Made by a program: the position numbers and the translations under genes. DNA of 64,000 nucleotides from Catellatospora paridis (lineage in GTDB: Bacteria > Actinomycetota > Actinomycetes > Mycobacteriales > Micromonosporaceae), in the NCBI RefSeq assembly GCF_009720365.1, contig NZ_WBZD01000043.1:62001-126000 (forward strand), read 5' to 3'. Positions 49,315-59,600 of this stretch are shown here, piece by piece. How positions within the stretch are numbered: the first letter of the stretch is position 1; every line of letters starts with the position of its first letter. The notes below the pieces were generated by a model that worked only from the letters and a program-made list of their open reading frames with translations, was not told the DNA's origin and did not search any database.

Positions 49315-50739
49315 TCAGCCGTGGGTCTTGCCGCGGCCGCCGGGGCCCTTCTCCTTGCGGGGCTTGACCGAGATGTCGATCGGGCTGCCCTCGAAGCCGA
49401 ACTCCTCGCGCAGCTTGCGCTCCACGAACCGGATGTAGCCCGGGTCCAGCGGCTGTGTCGTGAACAGCACGAACTTCGGCGGGGAGATGCTGGGCTGGGT
49501 CGCGAACAGGATGCGCGGGGCACGGCCGCCGCGCACCGGGTGCGGGGTCGCCTGCACCAGCGCGGTCAGCCACTGGTTGAGCTGGCCGGTCGGGATGCGC
49601 TTCTCCCAGCTGGCCAGCGCCTGGCGCAGCGCCGGCGCGAGCTTCTCGACGGCCCGCCCGGTCAGCGCGGAGATGTTGACGCGCAGCGCCCACGGGATGC
49701 GCTTGAGCTCCCGGTCGATCTCCTTGTCCAGGTAGTGCCGCCGGTCGGCGTCGACCAGGTCCCACTTGTTGAAGGCGAGCACCACGCCGCGGCCGGCCTC
49801 GGACACCATCGACAGCAGGCGCTGGTCCTGCTCGCTGATGACCTCGCTGGAGTCCAGCAGCACGACGGTGACCTCGGAGGTCTCGATCGCGGCGGCGGTG
49901 CGCAGCGAGGCGAAGTACTCGGTGCCGCTGGCCTTGCCGACGCGCTTGCGCAGGCCGGCGGTGTCGACGAACTGCCACGTCTCGCCGCCGATGACGACCA
50001 GCGAGTCGACCGGGTCGACGGTGGTGCCGGCGACGGGGTCGACGACCGAGCGCTCCTCCCGGGCGAGCCGGTTGAGCAGGCTCGACTTGCCGACGTTCGG
50101 GCGGCCGACCAGGGCCACGCGGCGCGGGCCGCGCGGGCCGGGCAGGTGGTCCTCCAGCGGGGCCTGCTTCGGGAACGCGGCGAGCACCGCGTCGAGCAGA
50201 TCGCCCGAACCGCGGCCGTGCAGCGCCGACACGGCCCAGGGCTGGCCCAGGCCGAGCGACCACAGGGCGTGGACCTCGTACTCCATGTTCTGGTTGTCGG
50301 CCTTGTTCGCCACCAGCAGCACCGGCTTGGAGCTGCGGCGCAGCATCTTCACCGCGGCCGCGTCCTCGTCGGTCGCGCCGATGGACGAGTCGACCACGAA
50401 CAGCACCACGTCGGCGGCGGCGATGGCCGCCTCGGCCTGCGCGGCGATGGCCGCGGCGCGGTCCTTGGCGTCGGGCTCCCACCCGCCGGTGTCCACGACG
50501 GTGAACTTGCGGCCCGACCAGTTGGCGTCGTACGCCACCCGGTCCCGGGTCACGCCGGGGATGTCCTCGACGACCGCCTGGCGGCGGCCGATGATGCGGT
50601 TGACGAGGGTGGACTTGCCCACGTTGGGGCGACCCACCACCGCCAGGACCGGCTGCGGGGTGACGACGTGCGTCGCCGGAGGCGCCTCCGGCAACGGCTG
50701 CTCGACGACCTCCAGCTCGCTCCACTCAGTGTTGCTCAT
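49315..50739 (-). CDS. der: Ribosome-assembly GTPase Der (EngA)
   Basis: A 474-residue protein with the two consecutive GTPase domains unique to Der. Each has a 'GRPNVGKS' P-loop (residues 36-43 and about 214), a G3 'DTGG' or 'DTAG' motif, and NKAD/NKWD for guanine recognition. The C-terminal KH-like domain ends in basic residues. Der is needed for 50S subunit maturation. Its ATG overlaps the stop of cmk (ATGA), the classical actinobacterial order. It ends at a hairpin terminator. Confidence 0.97.
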   Translation of the reverse strand: MSNTEWSELEVVEQPLPEAPPATHVVTPQPVLAVVGRPNVGKSTLVNRIIGRRQAVVEDIPGVTRDRVAYDANWSGRKFTVVDTGGWEPDAKDRAAAIAAQAEAAIAAADVVLFVVDSSIGATDEDAAAVKMLRRSSKPVLLVANKADNQNMEYEVHALWSLGLGQPWAVSALHGRGSGDLLDAVLAAFPKQAPLEDHLPGPRGPRRVALVGRPNVGKSSLLNRLAREERSVVDPVAGTTVDPVDSLVVIGGETWQFVDTAGLRKRVGKASGTEYFASLRTAAAIETSEVTVVLLDSSEVISEQDQRLLSMVSEAGRGVVLAFNKWDLVDADRRHYLDKEIDRELKRIPWALRVNISALTGRAVEKLAPALRQALASWEKRIPTGQLNQWLTALVQATPHPVRGGRAPRILFATQPSISPPKFVLFTTQPLDPGYIRFVERKLREEFGFEGSPIDISVKPRKEKGPGGRGKTHG

Positions 50740-51404
50740 GCTGCCTTCCTTGTTGTCAGCAGGCGGTGCAGCTCGCTGACAACCTCATCGATGCCCAGCT
50801 GGGTCGAGTCGAGCACCACCGCGTCGGCGGCCTGCTGCAACGGGTTGACCTTGCGGGTGGAGTCCAGGTGATCACGACGGGCCAGGTCGGCCTCGGTCGC
50901 AGCGTGGTCGCCGGCGGTCTCGGCGCTGCGACGGCGCGCCCGCTCGGCGGAAGAGGCGGTCAGGAAGACCTTGAGGTCGGCGTCGGGGGCGACGACGGTG
51001 CCGATGTCGCGGCCCTCGACGACGATCCGGGCGGACTCCTCGATGATCGCGCGCTGGCGGGCGGTGAGCACCTGCCGGACGAACGGCACCGCGGAGACGG
51101 CCGACACGGCCGCGGTGACCTCGCCGCCGCGGATCGGGCCGTCCACGTTCTCGCCGTTGACGCTGATCGAGGGACGCTCAGGGTCGGTCGTGATGATCAG
51201 CTCGCAGTCGACGGCCACCTTGGCGATGCCGTCGGGGTCGGTGAGGTCCACCCCGGCCTGCAGCACGGCCCACGTCAGCGCCCGGTACATGGCGCCGGTG
51301 TCGAGGTAGCGTGCGTCCAGGCGACGCGCCAGCCGGCGAGACACCGTCGACTTGCCCGAGCCCGAAGGCCCGTCCACCGCGACCACGCAGCGCAGTTCAG
51401 CCAC
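50736..51404 (-). CDS. cmk: Cytidylate kinase
   Basis: A 222-residue CMP/dCMP kinase. The P-loop '[15 protein letters not shown]' (12-26), '[14 protein letters not shown]', the CMP-binding insert and '[20 protein letters not shown]' are all present. It phosphorylates CMP and dCMP with ATP. GTG 51404 has GGAGGA about nine bases upstream. It is translationally coupled to der. The usual upstream partners (scpA, scpB, a pseudouridine synthase) are absent; a short helical protein gene lies 121 bp upstream instead. Confidence 0.96.
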   Translation of the reverse strand: MAELRCVVAVDGPSGSGKSTVSRRLARRLDARYLDTGAMYRALTWAVLQAGVDLTDPDGIAKVAVDCELIITTDPERPSISVNGENVDGPIRGGEVTAAVSAVSAVPFVRQVLTARQRAIIEESARIVVEGRDIGTVVAPDADLKVFLTASSAERARRRSAETAGDHAATEADLARRDHLDSTRKVNPLQQAADAVVLDSTQLGIDEVVSELHRLLTTRKAA

Positions 51405-51525
51405 GACCCATCCTCCGCCTCTAGGTTTGATGCTCCCATTCTGCCCGGTCCGTCCGGACGCCGATCAGGCAGAGGGGCTCCAGGCGGCGTAGAACACGTC
51501 CCGCAGGCCACAACCGGCCCGCCCG

Positions 51526-51852
51526 TCACACCGTGAGCTGCCGGAACCTGGCCTGCCCAGCAGCGTCGACGTGCTCGGTGGCGGCCACCGCGGTGACGAT
51601 GGACTCACTCAGCTCCACCGTGCGGTGAGCCGCGTCACGCCACAGCAGGAGCAGCATGACCGCGCTGTCGGCGTACCGCGCCGCGAAGGCCTTGCCCAGC
51701 TCGTCGTCGCCCCAGGGGCGGTCCTGCCCGGCCTGCTCGATCCGGCCGCCGGACAGCTCTCGCTCGCGGACCAGGGACTGCCCGGCCAGGTTCAGCCGCC
51801 GGGCCACCGTCAGCGCGGCCGCCGGGTCGAGGTCGATCCGCTGTCCGATCAT
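51526..51852 (-). CDS. Small helical protein, possible type VII secretion-related
   Basis: A 108-residue all-helical protein without signal peptide or membrane segment. 'IDLDPAAALTVARRLNLAGQ' and the spacing of two long helices around 'RPWGDDELGKAFAARYAD' resemble the small ESX-associated proteins (WXG100/EspB-like) that actinomycetes encode next to YbaB genes. A strict WxG is not present; 'PWGDD' may occupy the turn. It is coupled to the YbaB gene by an ATGA overlap, and this pair commonly accompanies polymorphic-toxin loci such as the one 5 kb away. The assignment is tentative. Confidence 0.6.
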   Translation of the reverse strand: MIGQRIDLDPAAALTVARRLNLAGQSLVRERELSGGRIEQAGQDRPWGDDELGKAFAARYADSAVMLLLLWRDAAHRTVELSESIVTAVAATEHVDAAGQARFRQLTV

Positions 51853-52265
51853 CGCTGCTCCTCGTAGCCCATGGTGTCGTCGTGGCGGCGCAGCAGCGCG
51901 CCCAGGTCGCCGCCGCGCAGCAGCTCGGGCACTCCGGTCTCGGCCGGCACCACCCGCGCCACCAGCTCGGCCGTCGCCTCCACGGCGGCCTGCTCGGCCC
52001 GGCGGGTGGTCTTGGTGATCAGCTCGGCGAGCCGGTCCGGCCGGTGCGCCGCGTACGCCCGCTCGTGCAGCCGCAGCCGCAGCAGTTGCCCGCGCGCGCC
52101 CACCACGACGGTGACCATCCCGTCGGCGGAGGCGACCGAGACCTCCAGCCCCGCCAGCTCCCGCTGCAGCTCCCCCACGTTGTCCCGCAGGTGGGTGTAC
52201 TGCGCGTGGACCTCGTCGAAGCGGGCCCGCAGCGCCGCGTTGGCGTCGGGGTCAACGGGCGGCAT
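51849..52265 (-). CDS. YbaB/EbfC-family nucleoid-associated protein
   Basis: A 138-residue member of the YbaB/EbfC fold: a long N-terminal helix ('ALRARFDEVHAQYTHLRDNV'), then three strands ('GLEVSVASADGMVTVVVGAR', 'GQLLRLRLHE') and a C-terminal helix ('DRLAELITKTTRRAEQAAVE'). Housekeeping YbaB is about 105 residues and linked to recR; this longer, divergent copy is the kind found with type VII secretion genes. It overlaps the end of the endonuclease V gene by 14 bases and is coupled to the next gene by ATGA. Confidence 0.8.
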   Translation of the reverse strand: MPPVDPDANAALRARFDEVHAQYTHLRDNVGELQRELAGLEVSVASADGMVTVVVGARGQLLRLRLHERAYAAHRPDRLAELITKTTRRAEQAAVEATAELVARVVPAETGVPELLRGGDLGALLRRHDDTMGYEEQR

Positions 52266-52935
52266 GCAATCCTCCGAGCAGTCGGCGGGAGAGCTGGTCG
52301 GCGTGCCGGGTCGTCTCCGGCAGCCGGAAACGCGGCGACAGGGTCAGCGTCAGCGCGGTGGCCGCGTCGAGGTCGACGCGGTGCCCGACGGAGACGAACA
52401 CCGGCTTGACCTTCGGCTGGCTACGCAGCACCCGGCCCAGCACCTCGTCGCCCTCGGTCAGCGGCGACCAGTCGCCCCGGCCCGGACCCGGCTCGGCGTG
52501 CGCGGTGGTGAACGGCGTCTTGGCCACCCCGAACGTGGGCAGCCCGGTGAGCACGCCGACGTGGCAGGCCAGCCCGAACCGGCGCGGGTGGGCGACTCCG
52601 TAGCCGTCGCACACCAGCACGTCGGGCGTGACCGTGAGCCGCTCCAGGGCGTCGACCAGCAGCGGCAGCTCCCGGAACGCGAGCAGGCCCGGCACGTACG
52701 GGAAGGTCACCTCGCCGGTCGCGGTGGCCGCCTCGACGACGGTCAGCGTGGCGAGGTCCAGCACGACGGCGGCGGCCACGGCCCGGCCGGTCTCCTCGTC
52801 GTACGACACGTCCAGCCCGGCCGCGGTCCGCGCGGCCGGAAGCGGCCCACCCGGCTCGACCCGTGCCCGCAGCGCGAGCTGCTGGCGCAGTGCCTCGGCC
52901 TGGTCGGCAGGCCACGGATCGTGCGGCACCCTCAT
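52252..52935 (-). CDS. nfi: Endonuclease V
   Basis: A 227-residue DNA-repair nuclease. The conserved acidic site begins at 'TAAGLDVSYDEETGRAVAAA' (Asp43), followed by 'FPYVPGLLAFRELPLLVDAL' and the signature 'VCDGYGVAHPRRFGLACHVG', and later 'GVAKTPF'. The enzyme cuts near deaminated bases such as inosine in DNA or RNA. It is the first gene of a coupled set with YbaB and the small helical protein. Its own gene starts at ATG 52935, 19 bp after the Nudix stop. Confidence 0.93.
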   Translation of the reverse strand: MRVPHDPWPADQAEALRQQLALRARVEPGGPLPAARTAAGLDVSYDEETGRAVAAAVVLDLATLTVVEAATATGEVTFPYVPGLLAFRELPLLVDALERLTVTPDVLVCDGYGVAHPRRFGLACHVGVLTGLPTFGVAKTPFTTAHAEPGPGRGDWSPLTEGDEVLGRVLRSQPKVKPVFVSVGHRVDLDAATALTLTLSPRFRLPETTRHADQLSRRLLGGLHAAR

Positions 52936-52954
52936 CGCCGGACCCGCCCGTCGC

Positions 52955-53497
52955 TCAGCCGAGCCGGGCCATGGCGTTGCGCACCACGCGCGCGGTGTCC
53001 GTGCCGAGCGGGCTGGGCAGCGCGTCGGGGGCGAACCAGCCGAGCTCGTGCGACTCCTCGCTGACCTGCGCCACCGCGTTCGCGGGCGCGTGCACCAGGA
53101 AGATCACGTCGTAGTGCCGGTTGGGCCGGCCCGCGCAGTTCACGTGGTGCACGTCCACGTCGACCGGCACCGGGTCGACGACCAGCCCCGCGATGCCGCT
53201 CTCCTCGGTGGCCTCGCGCAGGGCGGCCGCGGCGAGGTCACCGTCCTCGGGTTCGAGGTGGCCGCCGAGCTGGCACCAGATGTCGTGCCGGCCGTGCAGG
53301 CACAGCAGGATGCGGGAGCGGTCGTGCGAGACGATGATCGCGCTGGCCGTGACGTGCCCGTCGAGATGCGGCTTGCCCATCACCTGCGGGCCCTGCGCCA
53401 GCAGGGCGATCGTCTGCGTCCAGTCGGCCTCGGCGTCGGTGGGCGGGCGCCAGTCGGTCAGCAGGCGTAGGGCGTCGGCATGCAGGGTCTGCGTCAC
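52955..53497 (-). CDS. Nudix hydrolase
   Basis: A 180-residue Nudix protein. A leading helix (residues 1-45) precedes 'VTASAIIVSHDRSRILLCLH', and the Nudix box reads 'GGHLEPEDGDLAAAALREAT' followed by EESG, with the metal-binding REATEE complete. 'HDIWCQLGGHLEPED' is characteristic of a branch of bacterial MutT-like proteins of unknown substrate. It starts at GTG 53497 and is followed by endonuclease V; both could act on damaged nucleotides, although proximity is weak evidence. Confidence 0.88.
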   Translation of the reverse strand: MTQTLHADALRLLTDWRPPTDAEADWTQTIALLAQGPQVMGKPHLDGHVTASAIIVSHDRSRILLCLHGRHDIWCQLGGHLEPEDGDLAAAALREATEESGIAGLVVDPVPVDVDVHHVNCAGRPNRHYDVIFLVHAPANAVAQVSEESHELGWFAPDALPSPLGTDTARVVRNAMARLG

Positions 53498-53558
53498 CCG
53501 GCCGATGCTAGTGCCCGGGACGCGCTCGCGTTCCCGGGCCTGTGGACAACTTCGGCGA

Positions 53559-54275
53559 TCACGCTTTGACCAGCACGTCGTCGCGGATCTCGCGGAGCAG
53601 CCGGGCGCTGTCGTCCATGGCGCGGCCGCCGTAGAACAGGCCGAGGCCGAGGCTGCCGTGGTCGATCCAGGCGCAGACCACGACGGGCGCGTCGCTCTGC
53701 TTGTCGCGGGCGTTACCGCAGCGCAGCTCCCCACCGCGCGCTCCGGCGGGGAAGCTGCGCACGCCCGTGGGCCGGTCCTTGCCCGCCCCGGCGAGCGCGC
53801 CGTCCAGTTCGCCGGCCGGGTCGAGGATGAACCGGGTGGCCACGACCAGCACCACCGGCATGTCCTTGTGCTTGGGCTCGTCGAGCTTGGCGACCTCCGC
53901 GCCGGTCACGTCCTGCTCCCGGTGGATCTGCGCGATCAGCTCGTTGGCCGCGGCGCGGACGTCGGGGCTGTCGTCGCGGCGCAGGCCCGCGATCGTGGCG
54001 CCCAGCTCGGCGCGCACCGGGTACTGCGCCCGGATCGGCGCGGTGACCGCGGCGAGCACCCCGCAGCAGCCCAGGCTCAGCACGGTCAGCGTGCCGAGCA
54101 CCCACGGCCAGCGCCGCCGGCGGGGCCGCTCCACGTAGACGACCTGCGGCTCGGCTGGGGCGGCCGGTGCGATGCGCTGCGGGATGGACGCCATGCCGAG
54201 GGTGTGCGTGTGCCCGTCGCGGCCCGCCCACGGATCGGCGGGCGGGGGCAGCGGCGGCGTGGGGGTGTTGCTCAC
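53559..54275 (-). CDS. Membrane-anchored hypothetical protein
   Basis: A 238-residue protein that I do not recognise. A Pro-rich cytoplasmic N-terminus (1-55) is followed by 'RPRRRRWPWV' and one transmembrane helix ('LGTLTVLSLGCCGVLAAVTA', about 60-79). The remaining 150 residues are predicted to be outside, with a pair of cysteines ('LRCGNARD', 'VVVCAWID') that may form a disulphide. This layout is common among actinobacterial proteins of unknown function. GTG 54275 is selected because it begins the Pro-rich segment. The 183 bp to the divergent secreted-protein gene are unusually A/T-rich. Confidence 0.7.
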   Translation of the reverse strand: MSNTPTPPLPPPADPWAGRDGHTHTLGMASIPQRIAPAAPAEPQVVYVERPRRRRWPWVLGTLTVLSLGCCGVLAAVTAPIRAQYPVRAELGATIAGLRRDDSPDVRAAANELIAQIHREQDVTGAEVAKLDEPKHKDMPVVLVVATRFILDPAGELDGALAGAGKDRPTGVRSFPAGARGGELRCGNARDKQSDAPVVVCAWIDHGSLGLGLFYGGRAMDDSARLLREIRDDVLVKA

Positions 54276-54458
54276 CCGCGGCACTGTACCGAGCCGCTCC
54301 CAGCACCGCACTCGAAGCGCGAGAGCGGCGCACAAAACCCCAGGTCAGAAACAATCTTGAGAACAAGTCTGAGCAATTCGGGCTAAATCAGCACCACCCT
54401 GGGAGAAATCTGATAGCACCCCCTTTTACCTGGGCTAATGCCTTCTTAATATCGGCCA

Positions 54459-55313
54459 ATGCCCCCGCATACCCCCCGTGATCAGCAAGAACCTCGTTTC
54501 GCCCGCACCACCGGCTCCCCCGCCACCGGTCGGCACCGCCGCGACGACGGCTGGCAGGCCCGGCACCGGCGCGGGCGGTCCGGGGCGCAGCGCCTGCTCG
54601 CGCCACTGCTCACGTCCGCCGCACTCGTCGGCGTCGGAGCCGTGGCCATCCTGTCCGGCAACGCCCGCCCGGTCGTCGTCGAGCCGCCGACCGCCGCCGG
54701 GCTGCTGCCCGGCAATGCCGTCGCTTCGCCGATGTTCGTCGCCGCCAGCGACGTGACCAGCGGCGCGCTGCTGCACCGCATGCCGCAGTTGCGGGCGCCC
54801 AAGGCGAGCCCGCCGGCGGTCAAGCCGAAGCCCAAGCCGAAACCGAAGCCCAAGCCCAAGCCGGTGGTCCGGGTCGCGAAGCTGGTCGCCGGGATGGACC
54901 GCCAGCAGATGGACAACGCCGCCGCGATCGTCAAGAAGGCCCAGTCGATGGGCCTGTCCAAGTGGGCGATGATCGTCGGCGTGGCCACCGCCATGCAGGA
55001 GAGCCGCCTCTACAACGTGGCCAGCCACGTCGTGCCCGAGTCGCTGGACTACCCGCACCAGGGCACCGGTTCGGACCACGACTCGATCGGCCTGTTCCAG
55101 CAACGCGCCAGCGGCAGCTGGGGCTCCGTCGAGGAGATCATGCAGCCGCAGTACGCGGCGGGCGCGTTCTTCGGCCGCCTCGTGAAGATCGACGGCTGGG
55201 AGAACATGTCGCTGACCCGGGCCGCCCAGTCGGTGCAGATCTCGGCCTTCCCCGACGCGTACGCCAAGCACGAGGACAACGCGACCCTGATCGTCAGCGC
55301 GCTGCTGAACTGA
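54459..55313 (+). CDS. Secreted lysozyme-like cell-wall protein with Lys-Pro linker
   Basis: A 284-residue exported protein. A basic N-terminus and hydrophobic helix ('LLTSAALVGVGAVAILSG', about 50-67) form the signal or anchor. A (Lys-Pro)n linker (122-135), typical of cell-wall-spanning actinobacterial proteins, leads to a helical domain with 'VGVATAMQESRLYNVAS', 'DSIGLFQQRASGSWG' and 'RAAQSVQISAFPDAYAK'. This domain resembles lysozyme-like modules often fused to peptidoglycan hydrolases, and the Glu in 'QESRL' would be the catalytic residue. It may cut or bind peptidoglycan. ATG 54459 lacks a good ribosome site. A TTGAGA hexamer at 54357-54362 is a possible -35. Confidence 0.75.
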   Translation: MPPHTPRDQQEPRFARTTGSPATGRHRRDDGWQARHRRGRSGAQRLLAPLLTSAALVGVGAVAILSGNARPVVVEPPTAAGLLPGNAVASPMFVAASDVTSGALLHRMPQLRAPKASPPAVKPKPKPKPKPKPKPVVRVAKLVAGMDRQQMDNAAAIVKKAQSMGLSKWAMIVGVATAMQESRLYNVASHVVPESLDYPHQGTGSDHDSIGLFQQRASGSWGSVEEIMQPQYAAGAFFGRLVKIDGWENMSLTRAAQSVQISAFPDAYAKHEDNATLIVSALLN

Positions 55314-55331
55314 CGCGCCGGTCGCGGCGGC

Positions 55332-56558
55332 TCACCGGGCCACCGCGATCACGCCGTCGGCGCGCAGCCGGCCGGGCGTGCGCCCGGTGGCCAGGTTCGT
55401 CAGCGCCTCGTCGACGTGCGCGCCGAGGAACCAGTCCCCGGCCTGGTCGAGCACGAAGAAGCGGCCCCGCGCGTCCACGACCAGGATGTTGAAGGCCGTC
55501 TCGGACCCGATCGGACACACCGGCACGCCCAGCCGCTGCTCGAACGCGGCCAGCTCCGGCACGGGGCAGAACTCGTCCGGCAACCGCAGCGTGAACTGCT
55601 GCGCCAAGCAGTCCACGCCCGCGACGGTGGCCCGCGTGGACAGCTGCGGGTAACGCACGAAGACCTCGCGCGCGGCGGCCGCGGCCGCCGGGTCGTGCCA
55701 CGCGCCGTGGGCTTCGCGCGCCTCGTCGAGCAGCCGGCCCACCTGCGCGGGGTCCAGCCCGCCGCCGGTCCAGCCGCCCTCGACGAGCACCGCCGCCACC
55801 GCCGGCGGGAACCGGTAGGGGTCGGGCGCCGCACCGGCCGCCACCGGCTCGCGCAGCTCGGTCCAGTCCACCGCCGCCAGGTCGCCGCCGCCGAGTCCCT
55901 GCCAGGCGAGCTGGCACGTGACGCAGCACGGCAGGTCCGGCCCCAGCCCGAGCGGCCGGTCCGACATCGTCGGGTAGCTGGTCGGCCACGGCTCGGCCAG
56001 CGCCGACCACATGGCCGCCGGGTCCGTCGACCCGGTCTGCGCCCAGTCGGTGAACAGCCGCGAGAGCAGCACCAGCTCGGCATGGCGGGCCGCGCCGCGC
56101 ACCAGCCGCCCGGCCGGCTGGGCGGCCAGCCAGCCCGCCACCGCCGGATGGTGCACCGGTGCGGCGTCGCCCCGCGCGGACCCGGCCAGGACGCTGACGT
56201 TCTGCGTGGTGAGCGCCATCGCGATGCGCGCCGGGCCCGGTTGCGCCTGCGCCGCCTCGGCCCGGCTCGGCTTGGGCGGACTGGCCAGATGCGTCGCCGA
56301 ACCAGGCTGGTATCGCTCCTTCACCTGCTCCGTCCACCAGGCGGGGTAGTAGGCCAACAGGCCGCTGTGCCGGTCGAGCACGACCGTCACGCCCGAACCC
56401 AGCGGCGGCGGCTCCGCCGTCGGCTGTGTCGGCACGACCCACACGCACCAGCCGTGCGCGAACTCGTCGACCAAGCCCCGATAGGGCTTCCCGTCGCGCA
56501 GGGTCGCCTCCACGGCGAACCGCTCCGCCAGCCGCAGCGCGTCGTCGATCGTAGCCAC
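55332..56558 (-). CDS. Deaminase-motif domain fused to SUKH-3 immunity domain
   Basis: A 408-residue cytoplasmic protein. Residues 1-85 resemble YrhB/Imm35-like modules ('HGWCVWVVPTQP', 'LLAYYPAWWTEQV'). Residues 110-235 contain H159-A-E161 in 'AARHAELVLLSRLF' and Cys212-x2-Cys215 in 'LPCCVTCQLAW', the zinc signature of cytidine-deaminase-like enzymes. Residues 250-408 match SUKH-3 ('PVCPIGSETAFNILVVDARG', 'FVLDQAGDWFLGAHVDEAL'). SUKH domains are immunity proteins of polymorphic toxin systems. GTG 56558 is chosen for GGGGAGGG just upstream. The gene is divergent from the giant toxin and 117 bp from it, so it is a candidate antidote. Confidence 0.8.
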   Translation of the reverse strand: MATIDDALRLAERFAVEATLRDGKPYRGLVDEFAHGWCVWVVPTQPTAEPPPLGSGVTVVLDRHSGLLAYYPAWWTEQVKERYQPGSATHLASPPKPSRAEAAQAQPGPARIAMALTTQNVSVLAGSARGDAAPVHHPAVAGWLAAQPAGRLVRGAARHAELVLLSRLFTDWAQTGSTDPAAMWSALAEPWPTSYPTMSDRPLGLGPDLPCCVTCQLAWQGLGGGDLAAVDWTELREPVAAGAAPDPYRFPPAVAAVLVEGGWTGGGLDPAQVGRLLDEAREAHGAWHDPAAAAAAREVFVRYPQLSTRATVAGVDCLAQQFTLRLPDEFCPVPELAAFEQRLGVPVCPIGSETAFNILVVDARGRFFVLDQAGDWFLGAHVDEALTNLATGRTPGRLRADGVIAVAR

Positions 56559-56675
56559 GATGCCCTCCCCAGGGTGGTGTGCAGACACGCCACGGTAGCG
56601 GTTGCGACCGATGTCTGGTGCGTATGGACGGTGCCCGTTAGGGTGTCGCCAGTCACCTGGGGAGGGACTGCCACC

Positions 56676-59600
56676 ATGCCACTTCTACCTTCACCGATCC
56701 CACATCCATTGAGCTATTTCGATGCTCACGATTGGATGTGCACCGCCCTGGAATGGGTCGTGGGCGTCGACTGGCCCGAGGGCGACGAAGCCGCCATGCG
56801 CGAGCTCGCCGACGACTGGCGGGCCGCCTCGTCCCGGATGGGGCCGCTGCTCGACGAGGCCGACGACGCCGCGCTCGCCGCGGTGGCCGCCGCGGGCGGA
56901 CCGGACGGCCAGGTCGCGAGCGCCATCCTGCGGCTGTGGTCGCAGCTCGGCCGCGCGCACGGCACCGGCGGCGAGGAAGCCGCCCTGGCGATGGTCGTCG
57001 AGCTGCTGGACGACTTCGGCAGCCAGGTCGACGACGGTGCCAACCAGATCGAGGGCGTGAAGATCGAGTTCTACGTGGAGCTCGGTCTGCTGCTCATCGA
57101 GCTGATCGCGCTCGCCGCCGCCGCGACCGTCACCTTCGGCGCCTCGATGGCCGGCGCCGCGCCCGCCATGTACGCCACCCGCTTCGCGATCCAGCGGCTG
57201 CTCCGCCGCGCGGCCAAGGAGCTGCTGGAACGCGCGGCGAAGAAGGGCCTCAAGGACCGGCTGAAGGACCGCCTCGGCGACGCGGTCAAGGACCGGATCA
57301 AATCCAAAGTGGTGCGCCACCTCGGCGAGCAGGCCCTGGAAGAGGGCATGCAGGAGGGGCTCACCTCGCTGGGCGTCCAGGCGTACCAGGTGAGCGAGGG
57401 CAACCGGGGCGGCCTGAACGCGGGCGAGCTGGCGCTCGACACCGGGCTCGGCGCCCTGGCCGGCGGCGTCGGCGGCGTCACCGGGCTCGGCCGGGCCCGC
57501 GCCACTACCGCCCTCGGCCGGTTCGGCGAGCACGCCCTGCGTGGCGCGAGCGGCGCGATGCTCGGCGAGGTCACCGTCGGTGTGGTCACCGGCCAGGGCG
57601 TGAGCCTGCAGACGCTCGGCATGGCCGCGAGCTCCGCCACGTTCGGCTCGGCCGTCGGGGACACCCGGGTCGCCGTCGACGGGCGGCTGCTCGGGGCGGA
57701 GCTGAGCCTGTCCGCCGCGCCCGACGCCCAGCGACTGCCGGACGCGGCTCTGCCGCCCGGCCCGTTCGACGAGTCCGGTCTCGCCGCCTCGGCCGCCCTG
57801 TTCGCGGGGCCCGCGGGCGAGACCGTACCCGACTCCACCATCATCGGCCTCGACCGGACCGTCGCGACCGTGGACCTGTCCGGCGGCCAGCATGGTGGAC
57901 CGGGCGTCGCGTTCGGAGCCGAAGTCCCCGGCACGACGGCCGACGGCGGCGGTCCACGCCTGCCCGGAGCACCGGCCGACCCGACAGGCCTGTTCGACGG
58001 GGGTGCCTGGCCGACCGAGGACCGTGGACCTGAGGACCGTGGCGCCGAGGCCACGGGGCCGACCGGACATCCCGGTGCTCCCGTGGGCGGTCATCCGGGC
58101 GCACCCGCCGCGAGCCTGGCCACGGGTGCGGCGGCCGTGCTCGAACCGGCGTCCGGCACGATCCCGTCGTCGCCCGGCCCGGCCGTCACCAGCCCGCCGG
58201 CCGGGCCCGGTGCTCTGCCCACGGGCGGGGGCGTCGCCGGGGATGTCCCGCACGGTTTCGTCTCGCCGGTCGTCCCGGCTTCGACCCACCACGGCCACCC
58301 GGGCACGGCGAGCGGCCCGGCGCGGCCCGGCGGTGTTACTCCGACGGGCGGGCCGTCCCCCATCACCGCACCGGAGCGGGCCGACGATGACATCGCCGTG
58401 GTGGCCGCTGCCGCGGTCGCCTCGCTCGGCGGTCCGGGCACCGGCCCGGTGCGGCCTCCTGCCGCAGCGCCGGGCACCGGGGACCGTCCGGCGTTCAGGG
58501 CCGCGGTCTCGGAGAGCCGTGCCGAGCGGGAGGCATACGAGAGCCACACCGCGTTCGGCCGCACCCACGCGATGCGGCTGCGATTCGACCCGCGCAGCCC
58601 CACGCTGCTGAACCGGATACGCCAGTGGCTCCAGGACGGGTACGCGGCGGGACCGCCCACGTTCGACCCCGGCCGGCAGGCGTACGAGCAGAGCCTGGCC
58701 CCGTGGGAGGCACGCCTGCGGACACTGCTGGACGGCCCGATCGACGGGCCGCTGCCGTCCGAGATCGACCCGGCGTCGTTCGCCGAGTTCCAGCACCTGC
58801 GATACGGCGAGGACGAGCGCGGGATGTTCCGGGTCGCCGACGGCGCGGTCAACGAACCGGACGACCGCTCCCGGGCGACCGGCCTGGACGATCCCCGGCC
58901 CGTCGAGACCAGCCGCCGCTACGGCATGCCCGGCGGCCACCGCCGCCCGTTGGCCCTGCACCAGCAGGACGTCGAGCTGGCCGTGGAACGCGACGCCGAC
59001 GGGCGGCCGCGCCGGTTCAGCGACCTGTTCGGCGAGTGGCCGCGCCGCGCCAACGACGGCGGCCCCAAGGCCGACCCCACCCGCGCCATCAACTGCCCCG
59101 ACGTGGTGCTGTCCGTCATCGACACGTGGCTGCACGGCAGACCGCGGGTCGCGGCCCCGCGCACCGTCGACCGCTTCAGCCCCGACCTGCTGCCGCTGGG
59201 CGGCGAGCCCGGTGGCGCGGCCCGCATCGAGGACGCCGTCGGCGCCCGCTTCCAGCAGCTCATGACCGACCACCGGGCCAGCTCCTACGACGAGGCGTGG
59301 CAGCCGCGCGAGGAGGCGTTCGGCACCCTGGAGTCGGCGCTGCTGGCGCAGGGCCACGGCGCGGTCGCGGTGCTGCTCATGGAGCGCCCGAGCGGCGCGG
59401 CACACGCGGTGACCGTGCACAACCAGCACGGCCAGGTGGTGTATGTCGACGCCCAGGACAACGAGCGCCCCGTGGCGACGTACCGTCCGGGCGGCGCGGT
59501 CCGGATGGACGCGCTGCTGCTGAGCGCCGACGCCCTGCCGGTCGACCTCGGCCTGCCGCCGGGTCACTGGACGACACCGGGCACCGCCGTCGAGGACCCC

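Noticed and set aside
54276-54458. Possible riboswitch (c-di-AMP type) before the secreted lysozyme-like gene
   Set aside because: The region is A/T-rich and such genes can have this riboswitch, but I could not find the conserved core or a convincing set of helices.
54822-54863. Short tandem DNA repeat
   Set aside because: It encodes the (Lys-Pro)n linker of the secreted protein and is explained by protein function.
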